The notes under the pieces were generated by a model, which had not been told where the DNA came from, searched no databases, and was given only the letters and a program-made list of their open reading frames with translations. A stretch of DNA of 64,000 nucleotides from Mesostigma viride (lineage: Eukaryota > Streptophyta > Mesostigmatophyceae > Mesostigmatales > Mesostigmataceae), in assembly GCA_009746045.1 (NCBI GenBank), contig RPFO01000296.1, forward strand, positions 593,739 to 657,738. Reading direction: 5' to 3'. A program made the translations under genes and the position numbers. How positions within the stretch are numbered: the first letter of the stretch is position 1; each line of letters begins with the position of its first letter. Shown piece after piece: positions 12,312 to 23,500 of the stretch.

Positions 12312-15300
12312 GTAAATATAACGGATCGGGTGTGGGAACGTTTTAGGCACTAGATGTTATTTTTCTTGCGCCAACGGCCGTTGGAACCTGGAAATTAGGG
12401 TGTGATTTTTCTTGCGCCAACGGCCGTTGGAACCTGGAAATTAGTGTGTGATTTTTCTTGCGCCAACGGCCGTTGGAACCTGGAAATTAGGGTGTCATTT
12501 TTCCTGCGCCAACGGCCGTTGGAACCTGGAAATTTGGTTGATATTTTTCTTGCGCCAACGGCCGTTGGAACCTGGAAATTCGGTCGACATTTTTCTTGCG
12601 CCAACGGCCGTTGGAGCCTGGAAATTAGGGTGTGATTTTTCTTGCGCCAACGGCCGTTGGAACCTGGAAATTAGTGTGTGATTTTTCTTGCGCCAACGGC
12701 CGTTGGAACCTGGAAATTAGGGTGTGATTTTTCTTGCGCCAACGGCCGTTGGAACCTGGAAATTAGGGTGTGATTTTTCTTGCGCCAACGGCCGTTGGAA
12801 ACTGGAAATTAGGGTGTGATTTTTGTTCGGGAACGGCCGATCTTCCAAAGTGTAAGGACAAAATGTCAGGTCGTGTGTTGTATGACCGTTTTTTGTCTCA
12901 AACACTGATTCACATTTCATGCATGCAGGGGAGAGAGGCGCATCGGAGGGTTGCCCTGATCGGAGGGGGGCTGAATGCAGAAGACGAGGCCGTTTCCAAA
13001 AAGTCGAGGGGGACGGCGCTGCTGGAAGTGCACAACTATTTCAAGACGCACATGGAGGAATCCTGGGATAAGCCGGAGGTGCCCCTTCAGGACCAGAAAG
13101 AAATATGGAATTTGATTCATGGGGTCTCAAGCAGCACTGAGAAGGCAAGGAAGGACGGGGAGGGGGAGGAGGGTGGTGAGGAGCGGGTTGGAGGGCGATT
13201 GAACGAGGGTGGTTTGTCCGAATCGGAGAAAACCCAAGTCTACGACTTCATCTCGGCTGTGAAGGATGAAACGGTCGCTCCGAACGACGACAGTAGATGT
13301 GGAATACCGATTGAGGACAAGCTGGCCAAGGAGCTTGCAGAGTTTCTGGACATCGTGGCAGCGGACAAGCTGGACGGGGAGGGAAGGGTGATGAGGAAGG
13401 GGGGGGGATCAAACAGGAAGGGTGGAGGAGTCTAGCCCGCTTTCGATTCTGGCCGTCTATCATGGCAACCGTGAAGGCCAAACACGTTCCTCCTCAGTGC
13501 TTGTATGACCTGACATACATGGCCAAGATCTTCTGCGAGGTGATGGTCCAGCTTTTCATGATCTACAACCGCGATTTGGGGAAATACCCCGAACCACGCG
13601 ACCTCGGCTGGTTGCCGATGCAGCCTTCGGAATCCGACAGCGCCCTTCAGAGGGTGGCCGATACGGTCGCTGTAGCTGCCAAGAGAATAAGGGCGGTTAT
13701 CAGGCCAACGGGGAGGGACGATTCCACCTTCCCACTTGCACTGCTGGAGAGGACGGATTTTTGGACGACCCACAAGGAGGAAACGAAATGGTGGGTCCTG
13801 ATTGCGCCCGAACCCCCAACCGAACAGGCTGTGGTGCCCCAACCCGTACAGCCTGTGGCGGGGGCTGTGGTGGTGACGGGGGCTGTGCCGGAGGAAGGCC
13901 AAGCCGAACATGCCGAGGCAGAGGACGTCCAGTCGGGTCGCCAAAAAAAGGTGGGGGAGAAGCGGGAACCCCCGCGGAAGTTTGGGTCGGAGGAGATGGC
14001 ATCCGAAATCGAGCAGCAGGGCCCGTGGATTTCTAAGAGAGTTTACACGTCTGACGGGGAAGACCTGTGAGTTCATGATGAAGACTTTCGCGTGGGAGAA
14101 AAGCGATGGGCCGACACGGTTGGCTCAAGTGGTACTTAATGCAATGGAGGGGTTCGAATTTGTTGCGAAGAGGAAGGGGTTGAACCAGCCAGATATCAAG
14201 AATGGGGTAGTGCTGCTGAATTTGGAACATCACGCCAAGCTGTGGAATGATGAGGAATTGTTGAAGGGTCGAACGGGTTCGTGGGTGGAGAAAAGGGACT
14301 GGAAGGCGGCGAAGGATTGTGGAGATTTCAATGGTGTGAAGGACGACTGGTCGTCGTACCTAAGCGATTTCACGGGATTCTTCAACCCACCCGTGATCTT
14401 CATTGGGTCAAAGGAGCAGGTGGATGGGTTTAAGGTCCTTCTGAAGGTACTTGGGAAGCGGCCACAGGGGGAGGATATTTCCAATCCCAACGGCCGTTCG
14501 GGCAAGGAAATTGCGGGTGCAGCCCAGAAGCGTCAGCTGGAGACGGCAGGCGCTGGCACCAAAAAGAAACGCCGGAAGCGCGCCGCCTCGGAGACCCCCG
14601 CGGCCGAAGACGTCTCAATGGGGACGCCCTACCCTCATGATGGCGGCGTTCGGCCGGAGGGGGATGATGAGGATGTCGGGTCACAGGGGGGTGATGATGG
14701 GGAAGAGGTTGGTGATGATGGTGACGGCGGTGATGAGGGGGGCGGGAATGAGGGTGGTGATAAGGGGGGCGGGTCGAAGGACGGAGAGGGGGGGGTTCGA
14801 AGGGCGGAGAGGGGGGCGGGTCGAAGGGCGGAGAGGGGGGGGGTCGAACGACGGAGAGGGGGGCGGGTCGAAGGGCGGAGAGGGGGGCGGGTCGAAGGGC
14901 GGAGAGGGGGCGGGTCGAAGGGCGGAGAGGGGAGGGGGTCGAAGGACGGAGAGGGGGGCGGAGAGAAGGGCGGAGAGGGGGGCGGAGAGGGGGCGGGTCG
15001 AAGGGCGGAGAGGGGGGCGGAGAGAAGGGTGGAGAGGGGGGCGGGTCAAAGGGCGGAGAGGGGGGCGGGTCCAAGGGCGGAGAGGGGGGCGGGTCGAAGG
15101 GTGGAGAGGGGGGCGGGTCAAAGGGCGGAGAGGGGGGCGGGTCGAAGGGCGGAGAGGGGGGCGGGTCGACCGGCGCATCGGGGGAAGGGGGGAAGGAGGG
15201 GGGGGAGGGGAGGGAGGCTCGAAGGGGAATTCGGGGGCGTCGGGGGGGGGATGCTGGGGCGTGCCGTCGACTACTGCAAAAAGCTCCTTTCGCCTGGCGG

Positions 15301-16281
15301 GCACGTTCGATCAAGAGCAACGGCTAGTCATCTGTCAAAGGGTAAGTTAATCTGAGTGAATATGGTCGGTTAAATTATGATGTTTGCATATTCCCAAGTT
15401 TGATTTGCGAATGTAATGATAACTAATTGCGCCGCTCGTCATTGCTTGTCCCACCCACAGGTGACGAGTCTGAAGAGGAGCCGCCAAAGGATGTCATGCA
15501 TGCCGGCCCACCCAAAGGGTTTGTGGAAGATTCGGAAGAATCGGAAGAATCGGAACCGGAGGATCCAGCGCCACAAAGACGTGTCACAGTTACCGCAACC
15601 CAGCCCAAGCCACTAGACAAGAAAGTGCCACCACCAAGTTGGCAGCCGTGGATGGAGAATCTGGAAGGTGTGTGGGGGGGGAAACGGGTCGTGCCCCGCT
15701 CGCCTGTTGGATGTCCGGTTTCGGTATTGTGCAAGCACGGCGGTGAATTTTGCCAGTATCGGAAGAACCAACTCCAGCGCCTTGATACGTTGTGGAAGCC
15801 CACGTGGGCTGCTGATTCGGTGGCTAAACTCAATGCAGACCCAATGAAGCTGGCACACATGCCTGATTTCCACGTCGACACGTTCCTGGTGCATGGAGTC
15901 GTTCGAAAGGTGGATAAAACGGGCGTGTGGTGCGTTAAATTTTGGGCAGAAGGGTGTGACGAAAAGGGAATCTGGATTAATGGGGAGAAGGGGACGATGC
16001 CCAACATAATTTTCAAGGTACAACAAGACGAGATGCGGAACTGTTTCAAGCCACCTGAGGGAACGTATTTGGAGTGGTGGATGGACAAGGGGTACCTGGC
16101 GACCAGATCTTCCCCAGCGACCAGATCTTCCCCACGACTCCAAGAGAAGGGGGGAGACCAAGCCGCAGGGCAGGGCAAACGAAAACCTCAAGGGAAGGCT
16201 GGCGCAGATGTGCGGGAGGGGGGTGTAAAGAAGCCCAGCGGACGGGCACCTGTAAAGAAACGCCTGTTAGTAGGTAGTTAG
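11136..16281 (+). CDS. Unrecognised four-exon gene, about 1,432 aa (gene-level entry)
   Basis: Exons 11136-12311, 12929-13387, 13498-15341 and 15461-16281 join in frame through phase-0, phase-0 and phase-1 GT-AG introns, provided one extra base near 14056-14059 (a G4 run) is discounted. The chosen start is ATG 11136 (MFFACDQGRPSRPRTDEE). Alternatively 11157 is an exon start after an AG, with the true start further upstream. The protein is hydrophilic. It has charged N-terminal and central parts, a KKKRRKR nuclear-localisation-like cluster near 14562, an acidic Asp/Glu/Gly stretch, a repeat region from a 24-bp minisatellite (14757-15175), and an acidic linker (DESEEE, EESEESEPED). A Trp-rich C-terminal domain follows (VLCKHGGEFCQYRKNQ, VWCVKFWAEGCDEKGIW) and a basic tail. 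I recognise no family. Nuclear localisation is inference. Confidence 0.6.
12359..12838. repeat. 46-bp minisatellite, block 2 (about 10 copies), inside an intron
   Basis: Same unit and orientation as block 1, with the CCAACGGCCGTTGG palindrome in nearly every copy. It lies in the intron 12312-12928 of the unrecognised gene. Confidence 0.97.
12929..13387 (+). CDS. Unrecognised gene, exon 2
   Basis: The acceptor is CATGCATGCAG|GGG and the exon is phase 0. It encodes GREAHRRVALIGGG and continues to LDIVAADKLDGEGR. The donor AGG|GTGATG at 13388 is weak, but it is the only nearby GT that keeps phase with the next acceptor. Confidence 0.5.
13498..15341 (+). CDS. Unrecognised gene, exon 3 (contains one apparent +1 base)
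   Basis: The acceptor is TTCCTCCTCAG|TGC. The frame reads CLYDLTYMAKIFCEVM and continues to about 14055, where the coding frame changes and continues as CEFMMKTFAWEKSDG. Removing one G from the GGGG at 14056-14059 joins the two halves (YTSDGKTCEFMMK). The exon ends at a perfect donor, AAGG|GTAAGT. An unspliced ATG start at 13462 is possible if the upstream intron is wrong. Confidence 0.55.
14757..15175. repeat. GC-rich 24-bp minisatellite within coding sequence
   Basis: The unit is about GGCGGGTCGAAGGGCGGAGA plus GGGG, about 17 copies, with 21-24 base variants. It encodes RRAERGAG-type repeats in the gene frame and GGSKGGEG in another. Unit-length variation that is not a multiple of three would change the frame between alleles. 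Confidence 0.9.
15342..15460 (+). other. Intron 3 of the unrecognised gene (119 bp)
   Basis: The donor is GTAAGT and the acceptor CCCACCCACAG. It joins LSKG to DESEEEPPKD in frame (phase 1). This is the best-supported junction of this gene. Confidence 0.8.
15461..16281 (+). CDS. Unrecognised gene, last exon
   Basis: Encodes the acidic linker, the Trp/Cys-containing C-terminal domain and a Lys/Arg-rich end (KKPSGRAPVKKRLLVGS, stop at 16279). A short tandem duplication (GCGACCAGATCTTCCCC) lies at about 16097-16130. Confidence 0.65.
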
Positions 16282-17385
16282 ATAGCTTACTTGATCTGAA
16301 CTCGTGTACATTTGTAAAGATCGATCTGTACATCTGTCTCCATCTGGAGCATTCACTTGACTATTCAAAGTTCAAGTGGGAATTACTGGTTGGGTTGTGC
16401 ACAGGCTTGTGCACAATTTTGGCAATAATTATAATTCGTTCTATAAATAGAACTCGCGGGGTCGTGGAGAGGGTTGTGCAATTGTAAATAATCTACAACT
16501 TGTCTCACTTGCTTACCCTCCGAGTGCATGACACTATGACAAAAACAGCCAATTTTACCCCGACTTGAATAAATTTTAATAAATGTTAATAAATTTTAAT
16601 AAATTTAAGCAATCTAGTAATGAAAAGTGCACGCGGAAAGCGCACCAGTGACCAAATGGCATGAAATGGTAATGATTTCATGTGGAAACGCATTCACAAT
16701 GAGCATCAATTGTCATGTATTTGTTGAAATGGCGTCTCCTCAAGTAATAAAATTTGGCATGGGTATTGTAGATTGATTGTGGGCCCCCCCCCCAGGTATG
16801 CCAAAAATAGCCTGAAATGCCTAGTTGTGCCTAAATTGGGGTGCCCGCATTAATAAGGCGCGCCCAGCGACCAAGGTAGCCATTGTACTGTAGATATATC
16901 GTCATCCGGCATAAGTGTAAAGACCTGGTTCATGCCCATGAGTGCATGGAAGACTTCCAGTGGGCTGGGGGTGTCATTGTTAGGGCCCGGGTCCCATACT
17001 TTGTGGTCCACAGTTAGGTCCGCTAATGATTTCCTTCAGGTATGTACCTTCTCCAAAATAATAATAACGTTTGTACTAAATTTACTTCTGAAGGGGCCAC
17101 CGTCTAATTACTTGGCCGACGGTAGCTCGAGTCTCGGCCGCACAGCCGGAATAGCGAATAACCGCCCAATCAACCAGAATTCGCTCCCGATCTTATTCAA
17201 GTAAAGCTGCTTCGATAAAGATATCGAAATTCGAAGCACATCCCCGCGAATAACGAGTAACGAGTTTATTGCACGTGCAGTCGATCACATAATGATTTTT
17301 CCCTTATACGTGTGGGTGGTTGCGATTCGCGTTCACCTCACGCCCACTTCATCAGAGCATTCCTAGGCAAGTAGCAAAGGATTGA
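16282..17385. other. Intergenic spacer between the unrecognised gene and the glutathione peroxidase gene
   Basis: AT-rich. It holds a short TTAATAAATTT-type repeat at 16567-16612 and a C9 run near 16785. I see no gene. Confidence 0.6.
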
Positions 17386-17541
17386 ATGGGAATGTATGGG
17401 CCCATGGCCAGCCATCGAGCTATCGCATTTGCCTTAACTTTTGTTAGCCTTGCCCGGTTTCTCGCCGCGCTGTCAATTTATGATCTGGCAGCTTACGACG
17501 CTCGGGGAGACCTACAATCTCTGTCACAATACAGAGGAAAG
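17386..17541 (+). CDS. GPX: GPX exon 1
   Basis: Start at ATG 17386; in-frame ATGs at 17392 and 17404 are alternatives. The exon holds the hydrophobic leader and the first beta strand up to YRGK, ending at donor AAG|GTGGGC in phase 0. Confidence 0.88.
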
Positions 17542-20500
17542 GTGGGCTTCATTGAACTTTACGCGCTCAACTGTTCCTATCCCGTTTTTCTCCCCCTGCA
17601 GCCTTTATTTTTTCCAACCGGGCCAGTTTCTATTTGGTTTCCATCTTCATGAGCTAGTCGTTGTTGAAACTGCAGCTATCAGGTGAATAATAACTCATTT
17701 TCTGATCACGCAGGCATTCACGACATACGTAGACGATAAACGTGCACGTCAGTATTCCAGTTCCCCTGCATTCCCCCAAACTCTCCTGCTCTTCAGGTCA
17801 CCGCCTGCATACGGTAATCGCCTGGCCCATTAGGCCATTAGAGAGGCAGGTCGATGCTTATGCCAGAACCACTGATGCCATCTTTGAATTTCTACCTTTT
17901 GCCACTGCAGGTCCTGCTCGTCGTAAACGTGGCGTCCTACTGTGGCCTCACTGACTCGGTAAGGTCGATCTTTGATATGATAAGCTAGCTCATAATTTAG
18001 AGAAGGTGGCTTCCTACTGTGACCTCATGGACTCGGTACACTCGGTGTTTGATAGCTAAGTAAAATTGTCGCTTGTAATTTGAGTCAACTAACGAGGTGG
18101 TGTCACATGGTGCCTCATGTCTTCATGGTGAATGAACCTGGTACAATTGGTCAAGTACGAAATACATGTTTCACTAACTAGCTGTTTAACTACATTGCTT
18201 CAGAGTTGTTGTTTGAACTCACTACACTACTATGTCTATAGCCGCATTGTCTTCGTTGGGGGGCGGGCATGGGGCACTCAGCATGCACATGGCGATGGGA
18301 GTGGAGTGCGTGCATGATGTCATCATGATGCCATCATGATGTCATCACGGTGCCACCATGCGCCCGATCATCATGAGCATCTTCTCAGTCGGCCAGAATG
18401 GACTAGGCTTCGTGAGTGTGGCCCCCTCAACCCTGCGTGACGGTTGCCAGCTCACCGTTCCTTCCGTATAAGTAACTCGAAAGCAACTAGGCTTCATGAG
18501 AGTGACTCCCAGACACCTGATGGCATGGAGGGGTTGGTTTGCCAAGTTCTAGGATGGAAGTAAACCAACAGTAGGGTCATGGGAGGACACCAGTTAATCA
18601 AGGTATAACTTGAAGACATGGCCCCTGTATAAAACCTCGAAGAAGACATGGCCCAAATGCAGCACTGCAGCATGGGGGGTGCATCGTGCTGTACTTGTGT
18701 CTAGCCGCAAATGTGTCAAGGTGTATCGGTGTTATTTTTTATTTTGCATCTCTGCACTCACAGCCCCTGCCACCCTTGTCAGTGGTTTAAGTGAAGCAGA
18801 TGCCACTGTGGTGTGTGTCATGAAATCTCGCGACAATGACCACATGAATTACACTGACATTGTTGCTTAAGGTGGCGGTGACCGCGATGGTAAATGATGA
18901 CGGTGACACTGGGGGGGACTGAGACAGTGACGGTGATGATGATGTGTGACAGTGAGACGGTTTCTGCTTCTTTTTGTTGTGCTGATGATGATGAGGTGGT
19001 CGTGGTGGTGCTGATCGTGTCGGCGGTGGCGGCGGCGGCGGTGTTGGCTGGCAGAACTACAAAGGTCTGGTTGAGCTCTACTCCAAGTACCGCGAGTCTG
19101 GGCTGGAGATTCTTGCGTTTCCTTGCAACCAATTCAACGCGCAGGAGCCAAGTACGTGTTAGTTTACTAAGTAACTGAAGTCAACCAAAGAACTCAAAAG
19201 GACTAAGGAACGCGCAGTAGCCAAGTGCGTGTTAGTTAACTAAAGAACTAAGGAAAAGCGTGCAGTGCCCATGTTGTTGTGGGCTTGGGTGCCCAAATTG
19301 TGGGTGTTGGGTGCCCCCAGGCCTGCATGGTTGCATTGTCATAATTTCTTCTACATCATGCGGAATATCCCTTGCCATGGCCTCAACGTGCAACCGCCAA
19401 GTGCATGGCAGTGCGCTTGGATCCTTTGGCGGTACCAGAAGCAACGACTGGTTTTAGCTCCCCTGCATGAAAATCAATGCCATGGCAAGTGCATGCAAGT
19501 ATCATTTGAACTGGCCTCAAAAGCTGCTCTCCCCTTGGCTAGAAGGCTGACGATATGCCTTCCAAAATTTTGAAATGCACTTTTTTTTTTTTAATGGACT
19601 CAAGTAGATCACACAAGCACCAACTTCAAGATGAACCAACTTGAAACTTGTTGGTGCTCACAATTGCTCACAATCCAATAAGGGCTCGTGATCCCTGGGT
19701 TAGGATGAGGGCCACAGGGCAAACAGATCCGTAGACATGAAGTTGATTATCGGCCAAATGGTTGTCCAAGTACACGGGACAAGCACCATTCCCTTGGTTT
19801 GAATGAGTGCTACAGGTCCCTGGGTAAGAAGCAGTAGTGGAAAGTCGCACCGCGTGGGGAGGGCCCTGTGTGCCATCCATGCACTTGGGCAGTCGGGTTG
19901 CGAGCCACGGAGCTGATGGGCAGGGGGCATGGATGCTTCACGAGGGGGTTTACTTGGTGTGGTCGGAGTAGCGTGAGGGAAATAGGGGGCAGGGATGCTT
20001 CATGAGGGGGTTTACTTGGTGTGGTTGGAGTAGCGTGAGGGAAATAGGGGGCAGGGATGCTTCACGAGGGGGTTTACTTGGTGTGGTCGGAGTAGCGTGA
20101 GGGAAATAGGGGGCAGGGATGCTTCATGAGGGGGTTTACTTGGTGTGGTTGGAGTAGCGTGAGGGAAGTAGGGGGAAGGATGCACGCCTGCGGGTTGTGG
20201 AGTGGGTCAGGAAATCGTGTCTGAACAAGGGATAAGAAGTTGCTTATAAGACAAAGGGTTGTCGGAGCGCCACAGGGCAAAACAAAGGGATCTAAAGATA
20301 TGACTTAGATGATCGGACAAAGGGTTGTCGGAGCGCCACAGGGCAAAACAAAGGGATCTGAAGATATGACTTAGATGATCGGACAAAGGGTTGTCGGAGC
20401 GCCATAGGGCAAGCAGATCTGTAGACTGGAAGTGGATGATCGGACAAAGGTTTGTCGGAGTGCCACGGGACAAAGAATTTTCTGCAGGTAGCAACGAATC

Positions 20501-23500
20501 ATGTGGCTTTTTCGAATTGCGCAGTACTCTGATCAACTCTGTCGTCACATTCTCGACATGACGGTGTTAAGTGACGGTGTCAAGCACCGGTGTTTCATAT
20601 CGTTTAAGCCCATGAGCAAACCAAACTCGGTGCCTTCCCTCCCTCCTTCCCCACCCTTCTCCCTGCCGTCACCCTCCTCACTCACCATGCGGGCCCGGAT
20701 TCCCCTTTGTGGCCCATAGCTGAGCTACTATGAATAGTAGCAGTATGTTTTGATTATGTTTTTTTATTACCCGTTGGTGACCCTCTTCAACGTCAACCCA
20801 TGAGGGTTAGGATAAGATAAGAGACTTCCCTCCCTATTTCCCCTTTCCTCCCTCCCCTCAACGTGTTCTTTTGATGCCATAAGGCCATGGGAGGCATGCT
20901 TTAATCAGACACCATTGTTCAGGGCCCTATGGTGCCACGCCCATGCATGTCATTTGATTTGTGAGTCTTTCTCGGCAGAGTTGCTCGTCTCTGTAGCCAG
21001 CTGGTCACTGTATGGTCCGTGTCTGGCCGACCATGTCTGGTGCGCACGCTGCTTACCATCACAGGCATCGTGTCACGACTGCACGCTCACTGTCCGGCGG
21101 CTGCCTGGTCACTCTATGGTCACTGTGTCAAGTGCGATACTTACCACCAATAATGACACTGTATGCTCGCTATGTGCCCACGTGGAGCTTTTGCACCTCC
21201 CGTAAACACGTGTCGCTAGATTGCAAAAAAAAATGTAAGGAAAATTATTTCTATCAGATTTGCTGAGCTTCGCTCATTTTATATATGACGCGTGGACGGG
21301 CTCAAAGGGGACCGACCTGCCGTAGGTAGCGTAAGACTAGCGCTTGTCACGAGGGTACTGCACCGGCCGGCCCTTTTTGTGCCTAGGCTGAGTGTGGTTC
21401 CGGAGTGCAGGCCTAGGTAGCTTCTAACGTACGTCACTAGACCTTGTTACCTGCGCCAGCCGCCAGGCGTGGCGCAACTGTGATTGGCAGTCAGTACACC
21501 TTGTACCTGCGCCAGCCGGCAGGCCTGCGTGGCGCAATGTGAATGATAGTCAGTACTTAGAGTGGTGTAGGGGACGTAGGGAGGCCTCTTTTCAGCTTCG
21601 CAACTTGATCCCAGCATTTGCTGGCAAGGTCGGCTGGCCGCTATGGCGGCTGCGCTGAATGTAAGACGATGCTATCGGCCTCTCCGGGCGTGGAGAGGCC
21701 TGGAATAAAATTCTTTATGTTCGCCACCCACCGTTACAGGCCACGGTAATGGTTGTTGGGTGGGGGGCTCTACGTTTTGAGTAAAATGGTGTGATTTCCG
21801 GCGCTGGGCCCACTGACGATTCCCCTCTACCCCTGGGTGCGGCAAGCGGCTTCCTGACACTGGGGAAGCTGCGATTTTAGTCGGACAACGTCAGGGAAGG
21901 AGCCATACAGGCCAGGGCCAGCGGCTACGGTGGAAAGAATCACAGGTGGAGGCGAATCTGCCTTAAACGTGGAGATGGCTAGCGCGGGGTGCCAGGGTAG
22001 CCCATAACTGCCAGGAGCCTGACAGCGGACCCGATCTTTCGGCCTGTGGCCAGACGGGAGTTTCGGGGAGGATGCGGGGCTGGAGCGAATCTTGGTGGGA
22101 GGAGCGCGCTCTTCATCATTGCCCAGTTTTTCAGCAAAGAATGTTCGCCTGGCGGGGCTGAAATTCTTGCTGTTTTATCGCCTTGTTTTTATCCTGTATG
22201 ATGCATTATAGGAAAAGCGATAAAGAGTTCGGTTCAGCCAGGGGGGCATATCTATGCCATAAAAAATTTCCTACAACAACACAAGCCCTGGTCAGGGCCT
22301 TGGCTAAGCAGTTTCCAAGCCAAGGCCTTGGTAGGGTAGAGGGCCTATCGCCACAAAGGTTTCAATGCCGGGAAATCCCAGCCTCGGGGGTGGGGCTGGT
22401 GATGGGTCCTGGGCTTGTGAGAGACGGTCCGGGGGCGTAAGGCCTAATGAGCAGCCGCTGGAAACCGCCCCCCTAACGGGGGGAACGACATGGGTGCCGC
22501 CCTGCGTCCGCCGGGAAACCGTAGCGGCCACACGGGGGCGGCAGTACAGCCGTGGCAGCGTGCAGGGGGGGGCCATGGGCGGAAAGAAACTCGGCACCAA
22601 GGTTGGCGACAGCCTTGGTGGCCAAGAAGGAGGTGTGGGGGCAACACCTTGTGTTCGAGTATGCTGGGCCCCCAGCATGGTGCTACAATAACCAACTTGA
22701 TAATGATGTGCACTGAGTTTGAAGGTGTGGTATAGGCTGTCCGTATAAAGCCTAGCACACAAAAATGTAAAATAAATGTTTCTCTTGGTGGGAAGGAACT
22801 CCAATGGACCAAAAACAAGAAATGTATTTGCTGAGCTTCGCTCATTTTATATATGACGCGTGGACGGGCTCAAAGGGGACCGACCTGCCGTAGGTAGCGT
22901 AAGACTAGCGCTTGTCACGAGGGTACTGCACCGGCCGGCCCTTTTTGTGCCTAGGCTGAGTGTGGTTCCGGAGTGCAGGCCTAGGTAGCTTCTAACGTAC
23001 GTCACTAGACCTTGTTACCTGCGCCAGCCGCCAGGCGTGGCGCAACTGTGATTGGCAGTCAGTACACCTTGTACCTGCGCCAGCCGGCAGGCCTGCGTGG
23101 CGCAATGTGAATGATAGTCAGTACTTAGAGTGGTGTAGGGGACGTAGGGAGGCCTCTTTTCAGCTCCCACCCACCCACCCACGCTATGTGACAGGCATCG
23201 TGTCACGACTGCACGCTCACTGTCCGGCGGCTGCCTGGTCACTCTATGGTCACTGTGTCAAGTGCGATACTTACCACCAATAATGACACTGTATGCTCGC
23301 TATGTGCCCACGTGGAGCTTTTGCACCTCCCGTAAACACGTGTCGCTAGATTGCAAAAAAAAATGTAAGGAAAATTATTTCTATCAGATTTGCTGAGTTT
23401 TTTTAATGAACACGTTAATCTCAACGCTGCGCTAATCAATGTCATGGTCATGGACCCGCGGTCCCTGTGCGGTCACTGTACGGAGCCATGCAGGGTCCAA

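Larger units (their letters stand above)
19152..23493 (+). other. GPX intron 3 (4.3 kb), packed with repeats
   Basis: It contains a 62-bp tandem array (about 19925-20175), a 66-bp array (about 20235-20470), and the nested direct repeats A-B-X-B'-A' at 21061-23397. I see no coding sequence of its own. Confidence 0.85.

Noticed and set aside
11157-12353. ParB-like domain in exon 1 of the orphan gene
   Set aside because: Only a DGNH string recalls the family; the following Arg and surrounding pattern are missing.
10389-12838. CRISPR-like array
   Set aside because: Repeats are contiguous 46-bp units without unique spacers; the genome is eukaryotic.
14430-15350. Pro-rich minus-strand ORFs (PPPSPPFDPP type)
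   Set aside because: Antisense of the 24-bp minisatellite within exon 3 of the orphan gene.
17911-17958. Selenocysteine glutathione peroxidase
   Set aside because: The active-site codon is TGT (Cys), not TGA.
22304-22845. Minus-strand ORFs of 133-166 codons in GPX intron 3
   Set aside because: No conserved motif; located in the X core between the B repeats with biased composition.
21258-23165. B repeats as LTRs of a short retrotransposon
   Set aside because: No TG...CA ends, primer-binding site, polypurine tract or short target duplication could be seen; kept only as one hypothesis.
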